Origin: a virus
Length of the DNA: 21,345 nt
IMG/VR virus record: IMGVR_UViG_3300032093_000991
Span: 1 to 21,345 of that record
Strand: one strand, 5' to 3'
The notes beneath the pieces were generated by a model, which worked only from the letters and a program-made list of their open reading frames with translations, did not search any database and was not told the origin of the DNA. Below are positions 1-8,077 of the stretch, piece after piece; positions within the stretch are counted from its first letter, which is position 1, and each line of letters begins with the position of its first letter. Made by a program: the position numbers and the translations under genes.

Positions 1-1
1 C

Positions 2-1588
2 GAGGGTGTTGGTCAATCAGTCAAGGCATTAGCCGCGAATGTAAACAACTTAAAATTTGGTGAAGCATCAAAGGGTGTTGGTTCATTAACCAGTGGATTT
101 GGTGCGCTCGGAAAAGCGTTACTGACAAACCCAATTATTCTTATCGGTGGAGTCATTGCGTTAATCATTACGAATTTAGAAAAGCTCGCGAATGTTATCC
201 CATTTGTGGGCAAAGCATTTGAAGTAGTTGGCGGCATCATTGATACAGTTGTTCAAGGTTTCAAAGATTTAACCGACTGGATTAACATAACAGAAAACGC
301 AGCGGTTGATGCGGCAAACAAATCTATTGAAGCGCAAGACGAAACGATTAAGGCGATTGATAGGAATGCCAAACGTCAAGTTGCTATTGCCAAACAATTA
401 GGGCAAGATGTCAACGCTGCGACCATTGAAGCGGAACAAAAGAAACTTGAAGCGTATCAAAAAACCATTGATGACATTGATAAGCTCAACGGCAAATTAA
501 CGGATGAACAAATCAAGGCAAGGAAGGCAGCATCAGAAGCTATTTTCGATATTGAAACTGCGCGAATAGAACGGCAAGCGGAACAGAATCAAAAGGACAT
601 AGCTGAGAAAGAAGCTCGCGAAAAAAAGGCTCAGGAAGATGCTGAGAAACGAGCGGAAGATGCAGCAAAGAAAGCGGCTGAACGCAGACAAAAAGAGAGA
701 GAGCAACGCGAATATGAAGCTCAATTCATCGCTGATTTATATGCTGACCAAGACGCTGAAATTGAAGCGAACAATAAGGCGTTAGCGGATAGGTTAGCTG
801 CGATATGGCAAAAGGCAAATGAGTTGAGTCGTGCCGCACAACAACAACAAGCGGATGAAATTGAAGCGATACAATTAGACATTGAGCAACGACTTGATGA
901 ACGTGGAAAGAGTGCGCGAGAGATTGAAATGCAGAACTTGCAGGATAAATACTTTGAGCAAAAAACCATGCTTGAAAATGCAGGAAAAGATACCACTGCA
1001 TTGACTGAATTGTATGAATCCGAACAAGGCGCAATCAAAGAAAAGTATGCTAAAGAGGATGAAGCGCGACAAAAAGAATTAAATCGTAAGCGTGTGCAAA
1101 TGGCAAGCGATGTCATTGGTGCTATCGCAGGACTCGATGAAGCGTTCAGCAAGAACAACAAGAAAGGAGCACGTGCCGCATTCAATCGTAACAAAGCCTA
1201 CGGTATTGCACAGGCTGGTATTCAAACAGGACTTGCCGTTACGGCTGCATTAACTGCAGGGGGTAATGCTTTGAAAATAGCAGGTGGTGTGCAATTCATT
1301 GAAGCTGGTATTGCGGCAGCTACGGGTATTGCACAGATAGCAAAAATTGCATCAACAAAATTCAATGAAAACGGCGGCGATGGCGGTGGCGGTGGAAGTC
1401 CATCAGTGCCAAGTTTAGGCGGTGGAGGTGGAGGAAGTCAAGCGAGTGTTCCTGCGTTCAATGCTTTGAATCTTGGACTATTACAAAACAGACCAGACCA
1501 AACACCAAAGGCTTATGTACTTGCGCAAGACGTTAGTACTGCAGTTGAAGCACGCGATAAGGTTAGAGATTTAGCACGAATAAATTAA
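2..1588 (+). CDS. Tail tape measure protein, C-terminal part (5' end outside window)
   Basis: The reading frame is open from the left edge, so this is the C-terminal 528 residues of a longer protein. Tape measure proteins set tail length and pass through the membrane during DNA entry. Visible in order: a hydrophobic segment near residues 39-55 (motif TNPIILIGG), typical of tape measures; a long, highly charged Ala/Glu/Lys/Gln coiled coil from about residue 95 to 365; an Ala/Gly-rich hydrophobic stretch around 395-445; a Gly-rich linker; and a short C-terminal segment (AYVLAQDVSTA) like the tails of Bacteroidota phage tape measures. An internal ATG at 206 is not the start, because the hydrophobic region upstream belongs to the same protein. 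It lies 7 bases before the prohead protease, an unusual place for a tail gene. The family call is from architecture and composition, not from a conserved catalytic motif. Confidence 0.85.
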   Translation, partial: EGVGQSVKALAANVNNLKFGEASKGVGSLTSGFGALGKALLTNPIILIGGVIALIITNLEKLANVIPFVGKAFEVVGGIIDTVVQGFKDLTDWINITENAAVDAANKSIEAQDETIKAIDRNAKRQVAIAKQLGQDVNAATIEAEQKKLEAYQKTIDDIDKLNGKLTDEQIKARKAASEAIFDIETARIERQAEQNQKDIAEKEAREKKAQEDAEKRAEDAAKKAAERRQKEREQREYEAQFIADLYADQDAEIEANNKALADRLAAIWQKANELSRAAQQQQADEIEAIQLDIEQRLDERGKSAREIEMQNLQDKYFEQKTMLENAGKDTTALTELYESEQGAIKEKYAKEDEARQKELNRKRVQMASDVIGAIAGLDEAFSKNNKKGARAAFNRNKAYGIAQAGIQTGLAVTAALTAGGNALKIAGGVQFIEAGIAAATGIAQIAKIASTKFNENGGDGGGGGSPSVPSLGGGGGGSQASVPAFNALNLGLLQNRPDQTPKAYVLAQDVSTAVEARDKVRDLARIN

Positions 1589-1595
1589 TAAAAAC

Positions 1596-2183
1596 ATGGA
1601 TAAAAAAAGAATAGTAAAATGTGTCATTGACGAAAATGGCAAGTTAGGACTGACTGCGATGGGGCTTGTTGATATGCCTGCCATCGAAGAGAATTGGGTT
1701 GCGTTATCAAGCACCAAAATAAAGTTAGCAAGTGTGGATAACGAGCGCAGAATGTTATATGGTGCGGCTTTGATTCCTGAAAAGTTGATACTTCGAATTG
1801 ATAAAAACAATGAAGAGTATTACATGACTTTTGACAAAGCAACCATTGAGACGTTGGCGCATGATTTCTATAAAAAGAACTTACACCACACGACTAATTT
1901 ACAACACGCTTACCCCGTAACGGGCGTTACCATAGTTGAATCATGGCTTAAAGAGGGTGATTCAGACAAAAGTATTGCGCTCGGATTGAGTGATTTGCCG
2001 AATGGTACATGGTTCATTGGCGCAAAGGTTGACGATGATAATGTGTGGAATGAAGTGAAGTCAGGGAATATAAGAGGTTTCAGCATCGAAGGAATGTTCG
2101 TTGAGGAAGCCGTTGAAATGAAAGTACAGAGTGTTGAATCTTCGTTATTAAAAGAGATTGAACGGGTGCTTTCAATGGTATAA
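1596..2183 (+). CDS. XkdF-like prohead maturation protease
   Basis: A 195-residue protein resembling the XkdF family (named after the PBSX element), viewed as the head maturation protease of many phages. It should cleave scaffold and capsid precursors inside the prohead. Supporting motifs: GAALIPEK (56-63), YYMTFDKATIETLA (75-88), a His-rich stretch with H97, H98 and H104, ESW (115-117), NGTWFIGAKV (136-145) and the family hallmark GFSIEG (161-166). The start ATG follows AATTAATAAAAAC, a Bacteroidota-type leader. In many relatives this protein carries C-terminal capsid-assembly motifs; here those are missing and appear instead in the portal C-terminus and in a small protein at 21095. A terminator follows at 2236-2266. 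Family assignment is firm; the protease role comes from the family, not from an assay. Confidence 0.85.
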   Translation: MDKKRIVKCVIDENGKLGLTAMGLVDMPAIEENWVALSSTKIKLASVDNERRMLYGAALIPEKLILRIDKNNEEYYMTFDKATIETLAHDFYKKNLHHTTNLQHAYPVTGVTIVESWLKEGDSDKSIALGLSDLPNGTWFIGAKVDDDNVWNEVKSGNIRGFSIEGMFVEEAVEMKVQSVESSLLKEIERVLSMV

Positions 2184-2235
2184 ATTTGCTACTCATTGTT
2201 TGTTGTTTTAGTTATTGCATTTAGGTTAACAAGAA

Positions 2236-2266
2236 TGGCGGGGCAACGGCTCCGCTATTTTTTTTT
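2236..2266 (+). terminator. Rho-independent terminator after the prohead protease gene
   Basis: An 8-pair stem (TGGCGGGG with CTCCGCTA, two G-T wobbles) with a six-base loop CAACGG is followed by nine Ts. It lies in the 136-base gap between protease and scaffold genes, so scaffold and capsid probably have their own promoter downstream. No clear TAnnTTTG site is visible between 2267 and 2319. Confidence 0.8.
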
Positions 2267-2319
2267 CTACTTGTCGGGGGTAAAATTGAGATTCTGCCGT
2301 TATAGGAAAAAATACTATA

Positions 2320-2919
2320 ATGAATCTTAAAGAACAAATCCTTGGCATATTCCACAAATTCGGAATTGATCCAAAAGAGCACGGTGTAAAATTCGACACC
2401 GAAGTAAAGCTCGAAGCTGAAGCACGTCTTGCGGATGGCAATATGATTTACACAACTGCTGACGATTTCGGTGTTGGTAGTGACTGCTACATGAAAGATG
2501 CAGATGGAAATTCTTTCCCAGTTGGTGCTGGCGAATACCCACTTGAAGATGGCAAAGTTCTTATCGTTGGTGAGGATGGTAAAATTGCCGAAGTAAAAGA
2601 GGTTGAAGTTGAGACTGAAATGAGCACTGAGGACTTCATGGCAACTATCAAATCGTTGTCTGAAAAAATCAGCGTGTTGACAAACGAGCTTGCTGCCAAG
2701 AGCGGTGAGATTAACGCTGTAAACGAGGAACTCGCAAAGGCAAAGAACGAAGCCGTTGTAAGTGCTACCGAACTTGCTGCATTAAAGAGCGCACCTGCGA
2801 CCACTTCAGTAAAAGAAAGAAAAACCATATTGAGTGCTACCCCTGCGCCTGCTAAGTCATGGTCTCAAATGTCATATCAGGAGCGTGTACTTGCTGAAAT
2901 TCAAAAAATACAAAAATAA
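2320..2919 (+). CDS. Capsid scaffold protein
   Basis: A 199-residue protein lying between the protease and the major capsid gene, the standard position for a scaffold. The N-terminal half (about 25-95) is an acidic beta-rich domain with the pattern LADGNMIYTTADDFGVGSD and then GEYPLEDGKVLIVGEDGKIAEV, seen in Bacteroidota phage scaffold-like proteins. Residues 100-155 form a predicted coiled coil (Glu/Lys/Ala/Leu heptads). The C-terminal tail (SWSQMSYQERVLAEIQK) is basic and helical, as in scaffolds that touch the capsid shell through their C-terminus. The 17-base gap to the capsid gene and its A-rich leader indicate co-transcription. No enzyme motif is visible. The role is inferred from position and shape. 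Confidence 0.75.
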   Translation: MNLKEQILGIFHKFGIDPKEHGVKFDTEVKLEAEARLADGNMIYTTADDFGVGSDCYMKDADGNSFPVGAGEYPLEDGKVLIVGEDGKIAEVKEVEVETEMSTEDFMATIKSLSEKISVLTNELAAKSGEINAVNEELAKAKNEAVVSATELAALKSAPATTSVKERKTILSATPAPAKSWSQMSYQERVLAEIQKIQK

Positions 2920-2936
2920 TTTAATAAAAAAAGAAA

Positions 2937-3845
2937 ATGGCTACAACTACTAACTTAACCACAACATACGCTGGTAAAGTTGCAGGCGGTTACATTCGTG
3001 CTGCCCTGCTTTCAAATGAATCATTAAAGGGCGTTACTGTCCTTGAGAACGTGGACTACAAAGCTGTGGTTCGCAGACTAACTGACTCTATCACATTTGC
3101 TGATGCAACTTGTGATTTCACTCCTTCAGGTACTGTTACCTTGAACGAGAAAATTCTTGAGCTAAAGAAGTTCCAAATTCACCGCGAAATATGCAAAGGT
3201 GATTTGAATACTTCAAACTTGCTTTACGACTGGGATGCAAAAGAAACGCAAGATGGCGTTCTTCCTGTATCATTGACTGATGCACTTATCGCAAACATCC
3301 TTGGTGGTGCTGCCGCTGCAAATGAAACAATGATTTGGCAAGGTCTTGGAACTGCAAACACTTACAAAGGTTTTTGCGAATTGATTCAAGATGCTGGTGA
3401 CGATCAAAATGCAGGTTCAGGTGCTTTGAATTCTTCGACTATTGTCGGAGCTGTTGAGGATCTCGTTGACGCTTGCCCAGACGCTGTAAAAGGTTCAACT
3501 GAAAAGCCTATCATTTACATGTCATTGAACGCATGGGAAGCCTACATGATTGCTTCTGCTGCTGCTGGAAATGGATGGTACACCTACGGCGGTCCTGAAA
3601 TGCCAAAGCAATACTTGGGTTATCAGATTTTTGTTTGTCCCGGACTTTACGCTGACCACATGTTAATGACTCAAAAGAGCAATTTGTACTTTGGAACAAA
3701 TCTTTTGAATCAATGGAATGAGGTGAAAGTTTTGGACATGAGCGAGCTTGACGGTTCAGACAATGTACGTTTCAAGTGCAACTTCTTTGCAGGTGCGCAA
3801 ATTGGTTTCACAAATGAAATCGCTACTTGGGGAACTAACTTCTAA
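2937..3845 (+). CDS. Major capsid protein
   Basis: A 302-residue protein directly after the scaffold gene; it should form the icosahedral shell. It has the size and composition of a compact HK97-fold capsid protein and ends in FAGAQIGFTNEIATWG, similar to the C-terminal strand region of Bacteroidota phage capsids. Codon choice is unusually regular (GGT, AAC, TTC, ACT), as expected for a highly expressed gene. It has no long N-terminal delta domain, consistent with a separate scaffold. Start follows TTTAATAAAAAAAGAAA. A GC-rich hairpin (3865-3884) follows the stop. Fold assignment is an inference from context and weak resemblance; a structure prediction would settle it. Confidence 0.85.
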   Translation: MATTTNLTTTYAGKVAGGYIRAALLSNESLKGVTVLENVDYKAVVRRLTDSITFADATCDFTPSGTVTLNEKILELKKFQIHREICKGDLNTSNLLYDWDAKETQDGVLPVSLTDALIANILGGAAAANETMIWQGLGTANTYKGFCELIQDAGDDQNAGSGALNSSTIVGAVEDLVDACPDAVKGSTEKPIIYMSLNAWEAYMIASAAAGNGWYTYGGPEMPKQYLGYQIFVCPGLYADHMLMTQKSNLYFGTNLLNQWNEVKVLDMSELDGSDNVRFKCNFFAGAQIGFTNEIATWGTNF

Positions 3846-3864
3846 TCATTAACAAATAATCAAT

Positions 3865-3884
3865 GGGCGGTGTAATAGCCGCCC
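3865..3884 (+). terminator. Hairpin after the major capsid gene (no T tract)
   Basis: GGGCGG, loop TGTAATAG, CCGCCC forms a perfect 6-pair GC stem, followed only by TTAATAAAA. Without a T run it may be an RNA stabiliser or processing hairpin at the 3' end of the capsid message rather than a strong terminator. It parallels the hairpins at 2236 and 4454. Confidence 0.5.
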
Positions 3885-3900
3885 TTAATAAAATAAAACT

Positions 3901-4431
3901 ATGAGTTGCGCTTTAACCACAGGATTTACGCTCGGATGTAACGATAGCATCGGAGGTGTAAAAAAAATATATATCGGTTCTTTTGATCAGTTGACTTATA
4001 CAATAGGTGGAACTCCTGCCGAAATAACAGCTGGAACAGGAACGGTTTTTACTTATGAGCCGTTAAAAAATACAGGTTCTGCGACTTTCAACCCTACCGT
4101 ATCACTTGAAAACGGAACGGTATTCTATACTCACAGTGTTTCATTGAGCCTAAAAAACATCAATGCTAATAAGCGTGAGGAAATGGAAGCACTTGCAAAA
4201 GCTCGTGTTGGTTTGTTTGTTGAATTAAACAGCGGTGAAATCATCGCTTTCGGTACAACCAATGGAATGTACATGACCGCAGGAACTTTCCAGACTGGAG
4301 CTGCATTCGGTGACTTGCAAGGTTATCAGTTGACTTTTACAAGTGACGAACCAACGCAGCCATACACGTTAAATGACGCTACTATGACTGCCGCTGGTTA
4401 CACAGTAAGCGCAACAACTGAAGTTCAATAA
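3901..4431 (+). CDS. Probable major tail tube protein
   Basis: A 176-residue protein rich in Gly, Thr, Ser and alternating hydrophobic residues, so probably nearly all beta. It starts MSCALTTGFTLGCNDSIGG then VKKIYIGSF, an opening found in Bacteroidota phage structural proteins, and includes a helical segment NINANKREEMEALAKARVG (about 84-102) and a strand FVELNSGEIIAFG, the pattern of a tail tube beta sandwich with one helix. It sits alone between two hairpins (3865-3884 and 4454-4479), which suggests separate control of its abundance, as expected for tube subunits. No signal peptide or catalytic motif. The tail tube call is an inference; a head decoration protein is the alternative. Confidence 0.6.
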   Translation: MSCALTTGFTLGCNDSIGGVKKIYIGSFDQLTYTIGGTPAEITAGTGTVFTYEPLKNTGSATFNPTVSLENGTVFYTHSVSLSLKNINANKREEMEALAKARVGLFVELNSGEIIAFGTTNGMYMTAGTFQTGAAFGDLQGYQLTFTSDEPTQPYTLNDATMTAAGYTVSATTEVQ

Positions 4432-4453
4432 TAAATTGATATAAATATTAAAC

Positions 4454-4479
4454 GGGTGGGCTCGCTGCCCACCTTTTTT
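4454..4479 (+). terminator. Rho-independent terminator after the putative tail tube gene
   Basis: GGTGGGC, loop TCGCT, GCCCACC gives a perfect 7-pair stem followed by six Ts. It ends 7 bases before the next start codon at 4487, so some read-through or a promoter overlapping this region must serve the genes downstream. Confidence 0.85.
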
Positions 4480-4486
4480 ATATACA

Positions 4487-4876
4487 ATGGTTTATCTAAA
4501 TACAAATACAGCAGGGCAAACATTACGGCTTTCACTCGATGAAGCACGGCAATACTATTCGACTGCATTCACCGATTATTTGCTTTTGATTTATCATGAG
4601 GAAAATTCAAACGTGGGCAATTCAATCGCGCAAGTGCCGCCTATCGTTGTGGAAAACCAACGCTATACAGAACTCACGGTAACTACTATCGGACTAACTT
4701 TACCCGGGCGTTATCGGTATGATGTTTATGGTCAAAATTCAAACAGCAACACTGATCCAAATGACGCAAGCGTTGTTGGTATATGTGAGCGTGGATATTT
4801 GTATTTGAATGATTCAGGCGTTTATTTCGATGTGCCTACAATAACAATTCAAGACGATATAATTTACAATGGATAA
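4487..4876 (+). CDS. Small beta-rich phage structural protein
   Basis: A 129-residue protein of unknown function. It opens MVYLNTNTAGQTLRLSLDEA, has a YYSTAFTDYLLLIYHEE segment and a strand-turn region LPGRYRYDVYGQNS, and ends DDIIYNG. Secondary structure looks mainly beta, compatible with a minor head or tail completion protein. Its stop overlaps the portal start by 8 bases, so the two are probably translationally coupled. The gene begins immediately after a strong terminator, with TATATACA as the only leader sequence. Similar small proteins occur next to structural genes in Bacteroidota phages, but no defined family can be named from sequence alone. Confidence 0.7.
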   Translation: MVYLNTNTAGQTLRLSLDEARQYYSTAFTDYLLLIYHEENSNVGNSIAQVPPIVVENQRYTELTVTTIGLTLPGRYRYDVYGQNSNSNTDPNDASVVGICERGYLYLNDSGVYFDVPTITIQDDIIYNG

Positions 4877-7181
4877 TAACATAGTCAATGTAAAGTTGCA
4901 AGAATATACTCCCGTAAGTTCGGTTGAGCGTGTTGACCGTGGCGGCTGGGTATCTTTTGGGGTAAATAATTTGTTTCCTCAATACTTGCGTGAGCTTTCA
5001 GAGAGCAGTCCTGTGCATGGTTCGTTGTGCATTTCAATCGGTGACATGATTGCAGGCAAAGGAATCACATCAAATACAGGGCAGGATAGGATTGATGCAC
5101 TTGATGTTTACGGTCAATACTATGCAGCATCACATGACTTCAAAAAATATGGTGGATATTTCGTTGAGGTAATATATTCAAACGACCGCAAGACCATTGC
5201 AAAGTTGAAGCACTTACCATTTGAGGAATGTCGCATTGCGGTTGAGGGTGAAGATGAAGAGGTCATCGGAATTTATCACAGCGAAGATTGGGCGAATACA
5301 CGCAAGAAAAAAAACAGACCGACATTCATTCCAAAGTTCAATCCGAGCATGGCAGTACAAGAGCCATCGCAAGTGCTTTGGAAGTTTGCATATACAAGCG
5401 GACAGATTTATCCGAATCCTGACTATTGGAGTGCGGTAAATTATATTGAATTAGAGCGACAAATTGGAATGTACCACGTGAATAATATCATGAATGGTTT
5501 ATTTCCTTCGTTCATTATTTCGTTCTTTAACGGGCAAATTCCACCCGATCAGCAGTGGGATATGAAACGTGACTGGGAGAAGCTACTCACGGGCGCACGC
5601 AATGCAGGAAAGTTTTTGATGACTTTCAATGAGCGCGATACTCCAAAGCCTGACATCACTTCGTTCCCACTTTCAGATGCTGATAAACAATATCAATTTT
5701 TGAGTGAGGAATCTACAAGCAAAGTCATGGTTGCTCACCGAATTACTACACCGTTGATTTTTGGTATTAGAACGCAGTCAGGATTCGGCTCAAATAAAGA
5801 TGAAATGGCTGTTGGTTTAGAGATATTCACTAACCAAGTTATCGAGCCTGCGCAACGGTTAATTATTGAAGGATTTACTGAGATACTTTCGTTTGAAATT
5901 CCAAATATTGAACTCATTGTAATACCAAACACACCACTTGAAAGTCAGGTTCAAGTCGATACAACGGGAACTACTACGCAAGTTGCAGACGTTGCCGCAA
6001 CTGCTTTGAATGGTGCGCAAATTTCATCACTTGTTGACATCGCAATGCAAGCCGCATCAGGTGCAATTCCTGTGAGTAGTGCAAAAGCTATTGTAAGTGC
6101 GGCATTCCCGACATTGAGCGGTGAGCAAGTCGATGCAATATTCAACAGCATTGTGCCGGGCTCTCTCGACCCTACCGAAGTGGTTCAATCACTTGAAAAA
6201 AAAAAAGGGTGTTGTCATCAATTAGCTGAAGAAAGTTTCGAGCCAACGAAAGAAATGGCAATCGAAGCTGAAATCGGTTTGAAGTGGCGCGATGAATACG
6301 GTCGTGGAGGTACTGAAGTTGGTGTTGCAAGGGCGCGAGATATTTCTAATTTAAGAAACCTATCACTTGACACGGTCAAAAGAATGAACTCGTATTTTGC
6401 ACGGCATGAAGTTGACAAACAAGCGACAGGATGGAACGACGGCGAGGATGGATTTCCAACGGCTGGCAGAATAGCGTGGCAACTTTGGGGCGGTGATGCA
6501 GGGCGCGATTGGGCAGCTCGAATACTTGAACAAATTCAAGTTGAGATGGATGCGGTTTCGACCGTTGCGGATGAACTTATCGCACTCGGTGAAGAGCCGA
6601 ATAAGGACTGGATTTTGATAGATGCGTATGAGGTTGACTACGATACAGACGATGCTGAAAACAAAGAGCTTGAAGTTATCGCAGCGCACGAATTAGCAAG
6701 CACGGGCAGGGCAACACCAAATCTTAAAAGCGAACAGGATGCTTTGATTGATGGCAACTACTTCATAACTCGTTACGTATATGCAGGTGACTTCAGACAT
6801 GATAACATGAGGGAATTTTGTCGCAAGATGTTACGTGCGAATAAGCTATATCGCAAAGAGGATATTGTTGCTATGAAAAATAAACGGGTCAATCCGGGTT
6901 GGGGTCCTAATGGGTCTGATTTTTACGATTGCTGGCTTTGGAAGGGCGGAGGGCACTGCAAACATTGGTGGCAGAAGACCGTGTGGGTTAATAGCAAAGG
7001 CGCAAAGATTAATCCTGAAAGTGAAGACGCTCGCAGGATTGCGGTGGCAAAAGCTGAGCGAATGGGTTACAAGGTAAGAAATGAGGCACTTGTTGCAAAG
7101 CTACCCGAAGACATGGACTATCGTGGATTCTTACCAACGAATCCAGTGTGGGGCAGAAACGGAAGTGCATATAATAAATAA
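4869..7181 (+). CDS. Portal protein fused to two capsid-associated C-terminal domains
   Basis: A 770-residue fusion. Residues 1-440 are a portal protein, the dodecameric ring through which DNA enters the head: FGVNNLFPQYLREL (30-43), the core SKVMVAHRITTPLIFGI (284-300), and LNGAQISSLVDIAMQAASG (380-398), a stretch shared by many phage portals. Residues 465-556 hold the motif W-R-D-EYGRGGTEVGVARARDIS, a short helix, then ARHEVDK, GFPTAGRIAWQLWGGDAG, normally seen at the C-terminus of phage prohead proteases. Residues 605-705 hold a second phage structural domain: TRYVYAG, REFCRKM, VNPGWGPNGSDFYDCWLWKGGGHCKHWW, with Cys/His residues that could bind metal. An A11 tract at 6196-6206 (codons 443-446) lies exactly at the portal junction; slippage would yield a portal of about 450 residues. 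It overlaps the previous gene by 8 bases. Confidence 0.85.
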   Translation: MDNNIVNVKLQEYTPVSSVERVDRGGWVSFGVNNLFPQYLRELSESSPVHGSLCISIGDMIAGKGITSNTGQDRIDALDVYGQYYAASHDFKKYGGYFVEVIYSNDRKTIAKLKHLPFEECRIAVEGEDEEVIGIYHSEDWANTRKKKNRPTFIPKFNPSMAVQEPSQVLWKFAYTSGQIYPNPDYWSAVNYIELERQIGMYHVNNIMNGLFPSFIISFFNGQIPPDQQWDMKRDWEKLLTGARNAGKFLMTFNERDTPKPDITSFPLSDADKQYQFLSEESTSKVMVAHRITTPLIFGIRTQSGFGSNKDEMAVGLEIFTNQVIEPAQRLIIEGFTEILSFEIPNIELIVIPNTPLESQVQVDTTGTTTQVADVAATALNGAQISSLVDIAMQAASGAIPVSSAKAIVSAAFPTLSGEQVDAIFNSIVPGSLDPTEVVQSLEKKKGCCHQLAEESFEPTKEMAIEAEIGLKWRDEYGRGGTEVGVARARDISNLRNLSLDTVKRMNSYFARHEVDKQATGWNDGEDGFPTAGRIAWQLWGGDAGRDWAARILEQIQVEMDAVSTVADELIALGEEPNKDWILIDAYEVDYDTDDAENKELEVIAAHELASTGRATPNLKSEQDALIDGNYFITRYVYAGDFRHDNMREFCRKMLRANKLYRKEDIVAMKNKRVNPGWGPNGSDFYDCWLWKGGGHCKHWWQKTVWVNSKGAKINPESEDARRIAVAKAERMGYKVRNEALVAKLPEDMDYRGFLPTNPVWGRNGSAYNK
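6196..6206 (+). other. A11 homopolymer, candidate slippage site in the portal gene
   Basis: Eleven consecutive As within codons 443-446 (GAA AAA AAA AAA GGG). One fewer A gives the frame GGT GTT GTC ATC AAT TAG; one extra A gives AGG GTG TTG TCA TCA ATT AGC TGA. Both shifted frames therefore stop within about eight codons, leaving a portal-only product. Confidence 0.6.
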
Positions 7182-7186
7182 ACACT

Positions 7187-7756
7187 ATGGCAGAAGTACT
7201 TTTTATATCAGAAAACTACATAAAAAAATACACTCAGGTTAACGGTGCGGTTGACCCTAATATTTTATACCCGGCGGTATATTTAAGTCAAGACAAATAC
7301 CTTTCGCCCTACTTGGGTGATTCGTTATTTGACTACTTAAAAAACGAAATCGCGAACAATACATTGAGCGGTAATTATCAAACTTTGGTGGATGATTATT
7401 GCCGTAAAGTTGTTTTGTGGTGGACTATGGTTGAAGCCATTCCATCGCTTACGTACAAGCTCGATAACGGCACTTTGGTACAACGTACAAGCGAAGATGC
7501 AACTCCTATTTCTGACTCGGTTATGAAGGATGCTATTGAGCGTGCGAAATCAAATGCAGAATATTATACGGGTGTGTTGGTGGATTATTTGTGTGCGAAT
7601 AGTTCGCTATTTCCTGAATACTCAAATAACGTCTGGCCGCAACGCTCACCAATAGGAGTTAAAAAGAGTAGTTCAAACTACCTTTTTTCAAGCGGCAACA
7701 CTGCAATGAATACACGCGGCCCAGTGTTTAGTAACCTACTGAGCAAACTCCCATGA
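7187..7756 (+). CDS. Head-tail connector/completion protein (DUF6712-like)
   Basis: A 189-residue mainly helical protein, starting 5 bases after the portal. It resembles the DUF6712-type proteins that follow portal genes in Bacteroidota phages and are viewed as gp6-like head-tail adaptors. Visible features: FISENYIKKYTQVNG near the N-terminus, YLSQDKYLSPYLGDSLFDYL (32-51), a helix with a Cys-Arg-Lys and WWTMVEAIPSL (78-88), and a helix ending YYTGVLVDYLC (126-136). The C-terminal 45 residues are Ser/Asn rich and probably flexible. It should sit beneath the portal and link it to the tail. The stop codon overlaps the next start (ATGA at 7753). The name rests on resemblance and position. Confidence 0.75.
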   Translation: MAEVLFISENYIKKYTQVNGAVDPNILYPAVYLSQDKYLSPYLGDSLFDYLKNEIANNTLSGNYQTLVDDYCRKVVLWWTMVEAIPSLTYKLDNGTLVQRTSEDATPISDSVMKDAIERAKSNAEYYTGVLVDYLCANSSLFPEYSNNVWPQRSPIGVKKSSSNYLFSSGNTAMNTRGPVFSNLLSKLP

Positions 7757-7869
7757 CCAAAGAGGAACTGAAAGCACAAATAAAAAAAGAAACTGAAGCA
7801 TTACGCAAGTATGAACGTGAGATGCTACTTAAATTGAAGAAAAATGAATCTAAATCTAAACCCGTTTGA
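7753..7869 (+). CDS. Tiny charged protein of unknown function (38 aa)
   Basis: A 38-residue open frame opening with ATGA overlap on the connector gene, and overlapping the following membrane protein gene by 26 bases. The product is almost one Lys/Glu-rich helix (KEELKAQIKKETEALRKYERE), likely a short coiled coil, with no membrane segment. Both overlaps fit translational coupling in the operon, the main reason to call it real. No family is recognised. Confidence 0.55.
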   Translation: MTKEELKAQIKKETEALRKYEREMLLKLKKNESKSKPV

Positions 7870-8077
7870 CATCGACTTTGCTGAACCTGCGGTGACATTC
7901 ATCAAATCATGTACTTTACTCATGGCTGGTACCGCTTTAGAAGGTGTTGAGCCTGTGCATTTGCCCCCAATAATTATTGAATGTGCAAAAGTGTTAGCCT
8001 ATTTAGGTGCATCAGTTGCCTTTTTTAAGTTTATTTTGGTTCTGATTATGGGCAAAAATGTCACAAATGAGAAATGA
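7844..8077 (+). CDS. Small membrane protein, possible holin
   Basis: A 77-residue protein with one clear membrane helix (about 44-69, ECAKVLAYLGASVAFFKFILVLIMG) and a weaker hydrophobic segment (about 17-34). The C-terminal tail KNVTNEK is short and polar. It is the first of three tiny membrane genes in front of an M15 peptidase, so a holin role, forming the pores that release or trigger the lysin, is reasonable but inferred. It overlaps the next gene by 20 bases. No holin family signature can be named. Confidence 0.65.
   Translation: MNLNLNPFDIDFAEPAVTFIKSCTLLMAGTALEGVEPVHLPPIIIECAKVLAYLGASVAFFKFILVLIMGKNVTNEK

Noticed and set aside
721-1194. A long open frame on the minus strand, 157 codons
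   Set aside because: It is the mirror of the tape measure coiled coil; its product is Ser/Cys/Ala rich with no coherent fold, and it lies opposite a clear gene.
206-1588. Tape measure starting at ATG 206
   Set aside because: The frame is open to the left edge and the upstream part holds the typical hydrophobic segment, so this is an internal methionine.
2487-2828. A minus-strand open frame opposite the scaffold gene
   Set aside because: Composition (Ser, Phe, Ala runs) is that of an antisense shadow; the plus-strand gene has clear context and overlaps it fully.
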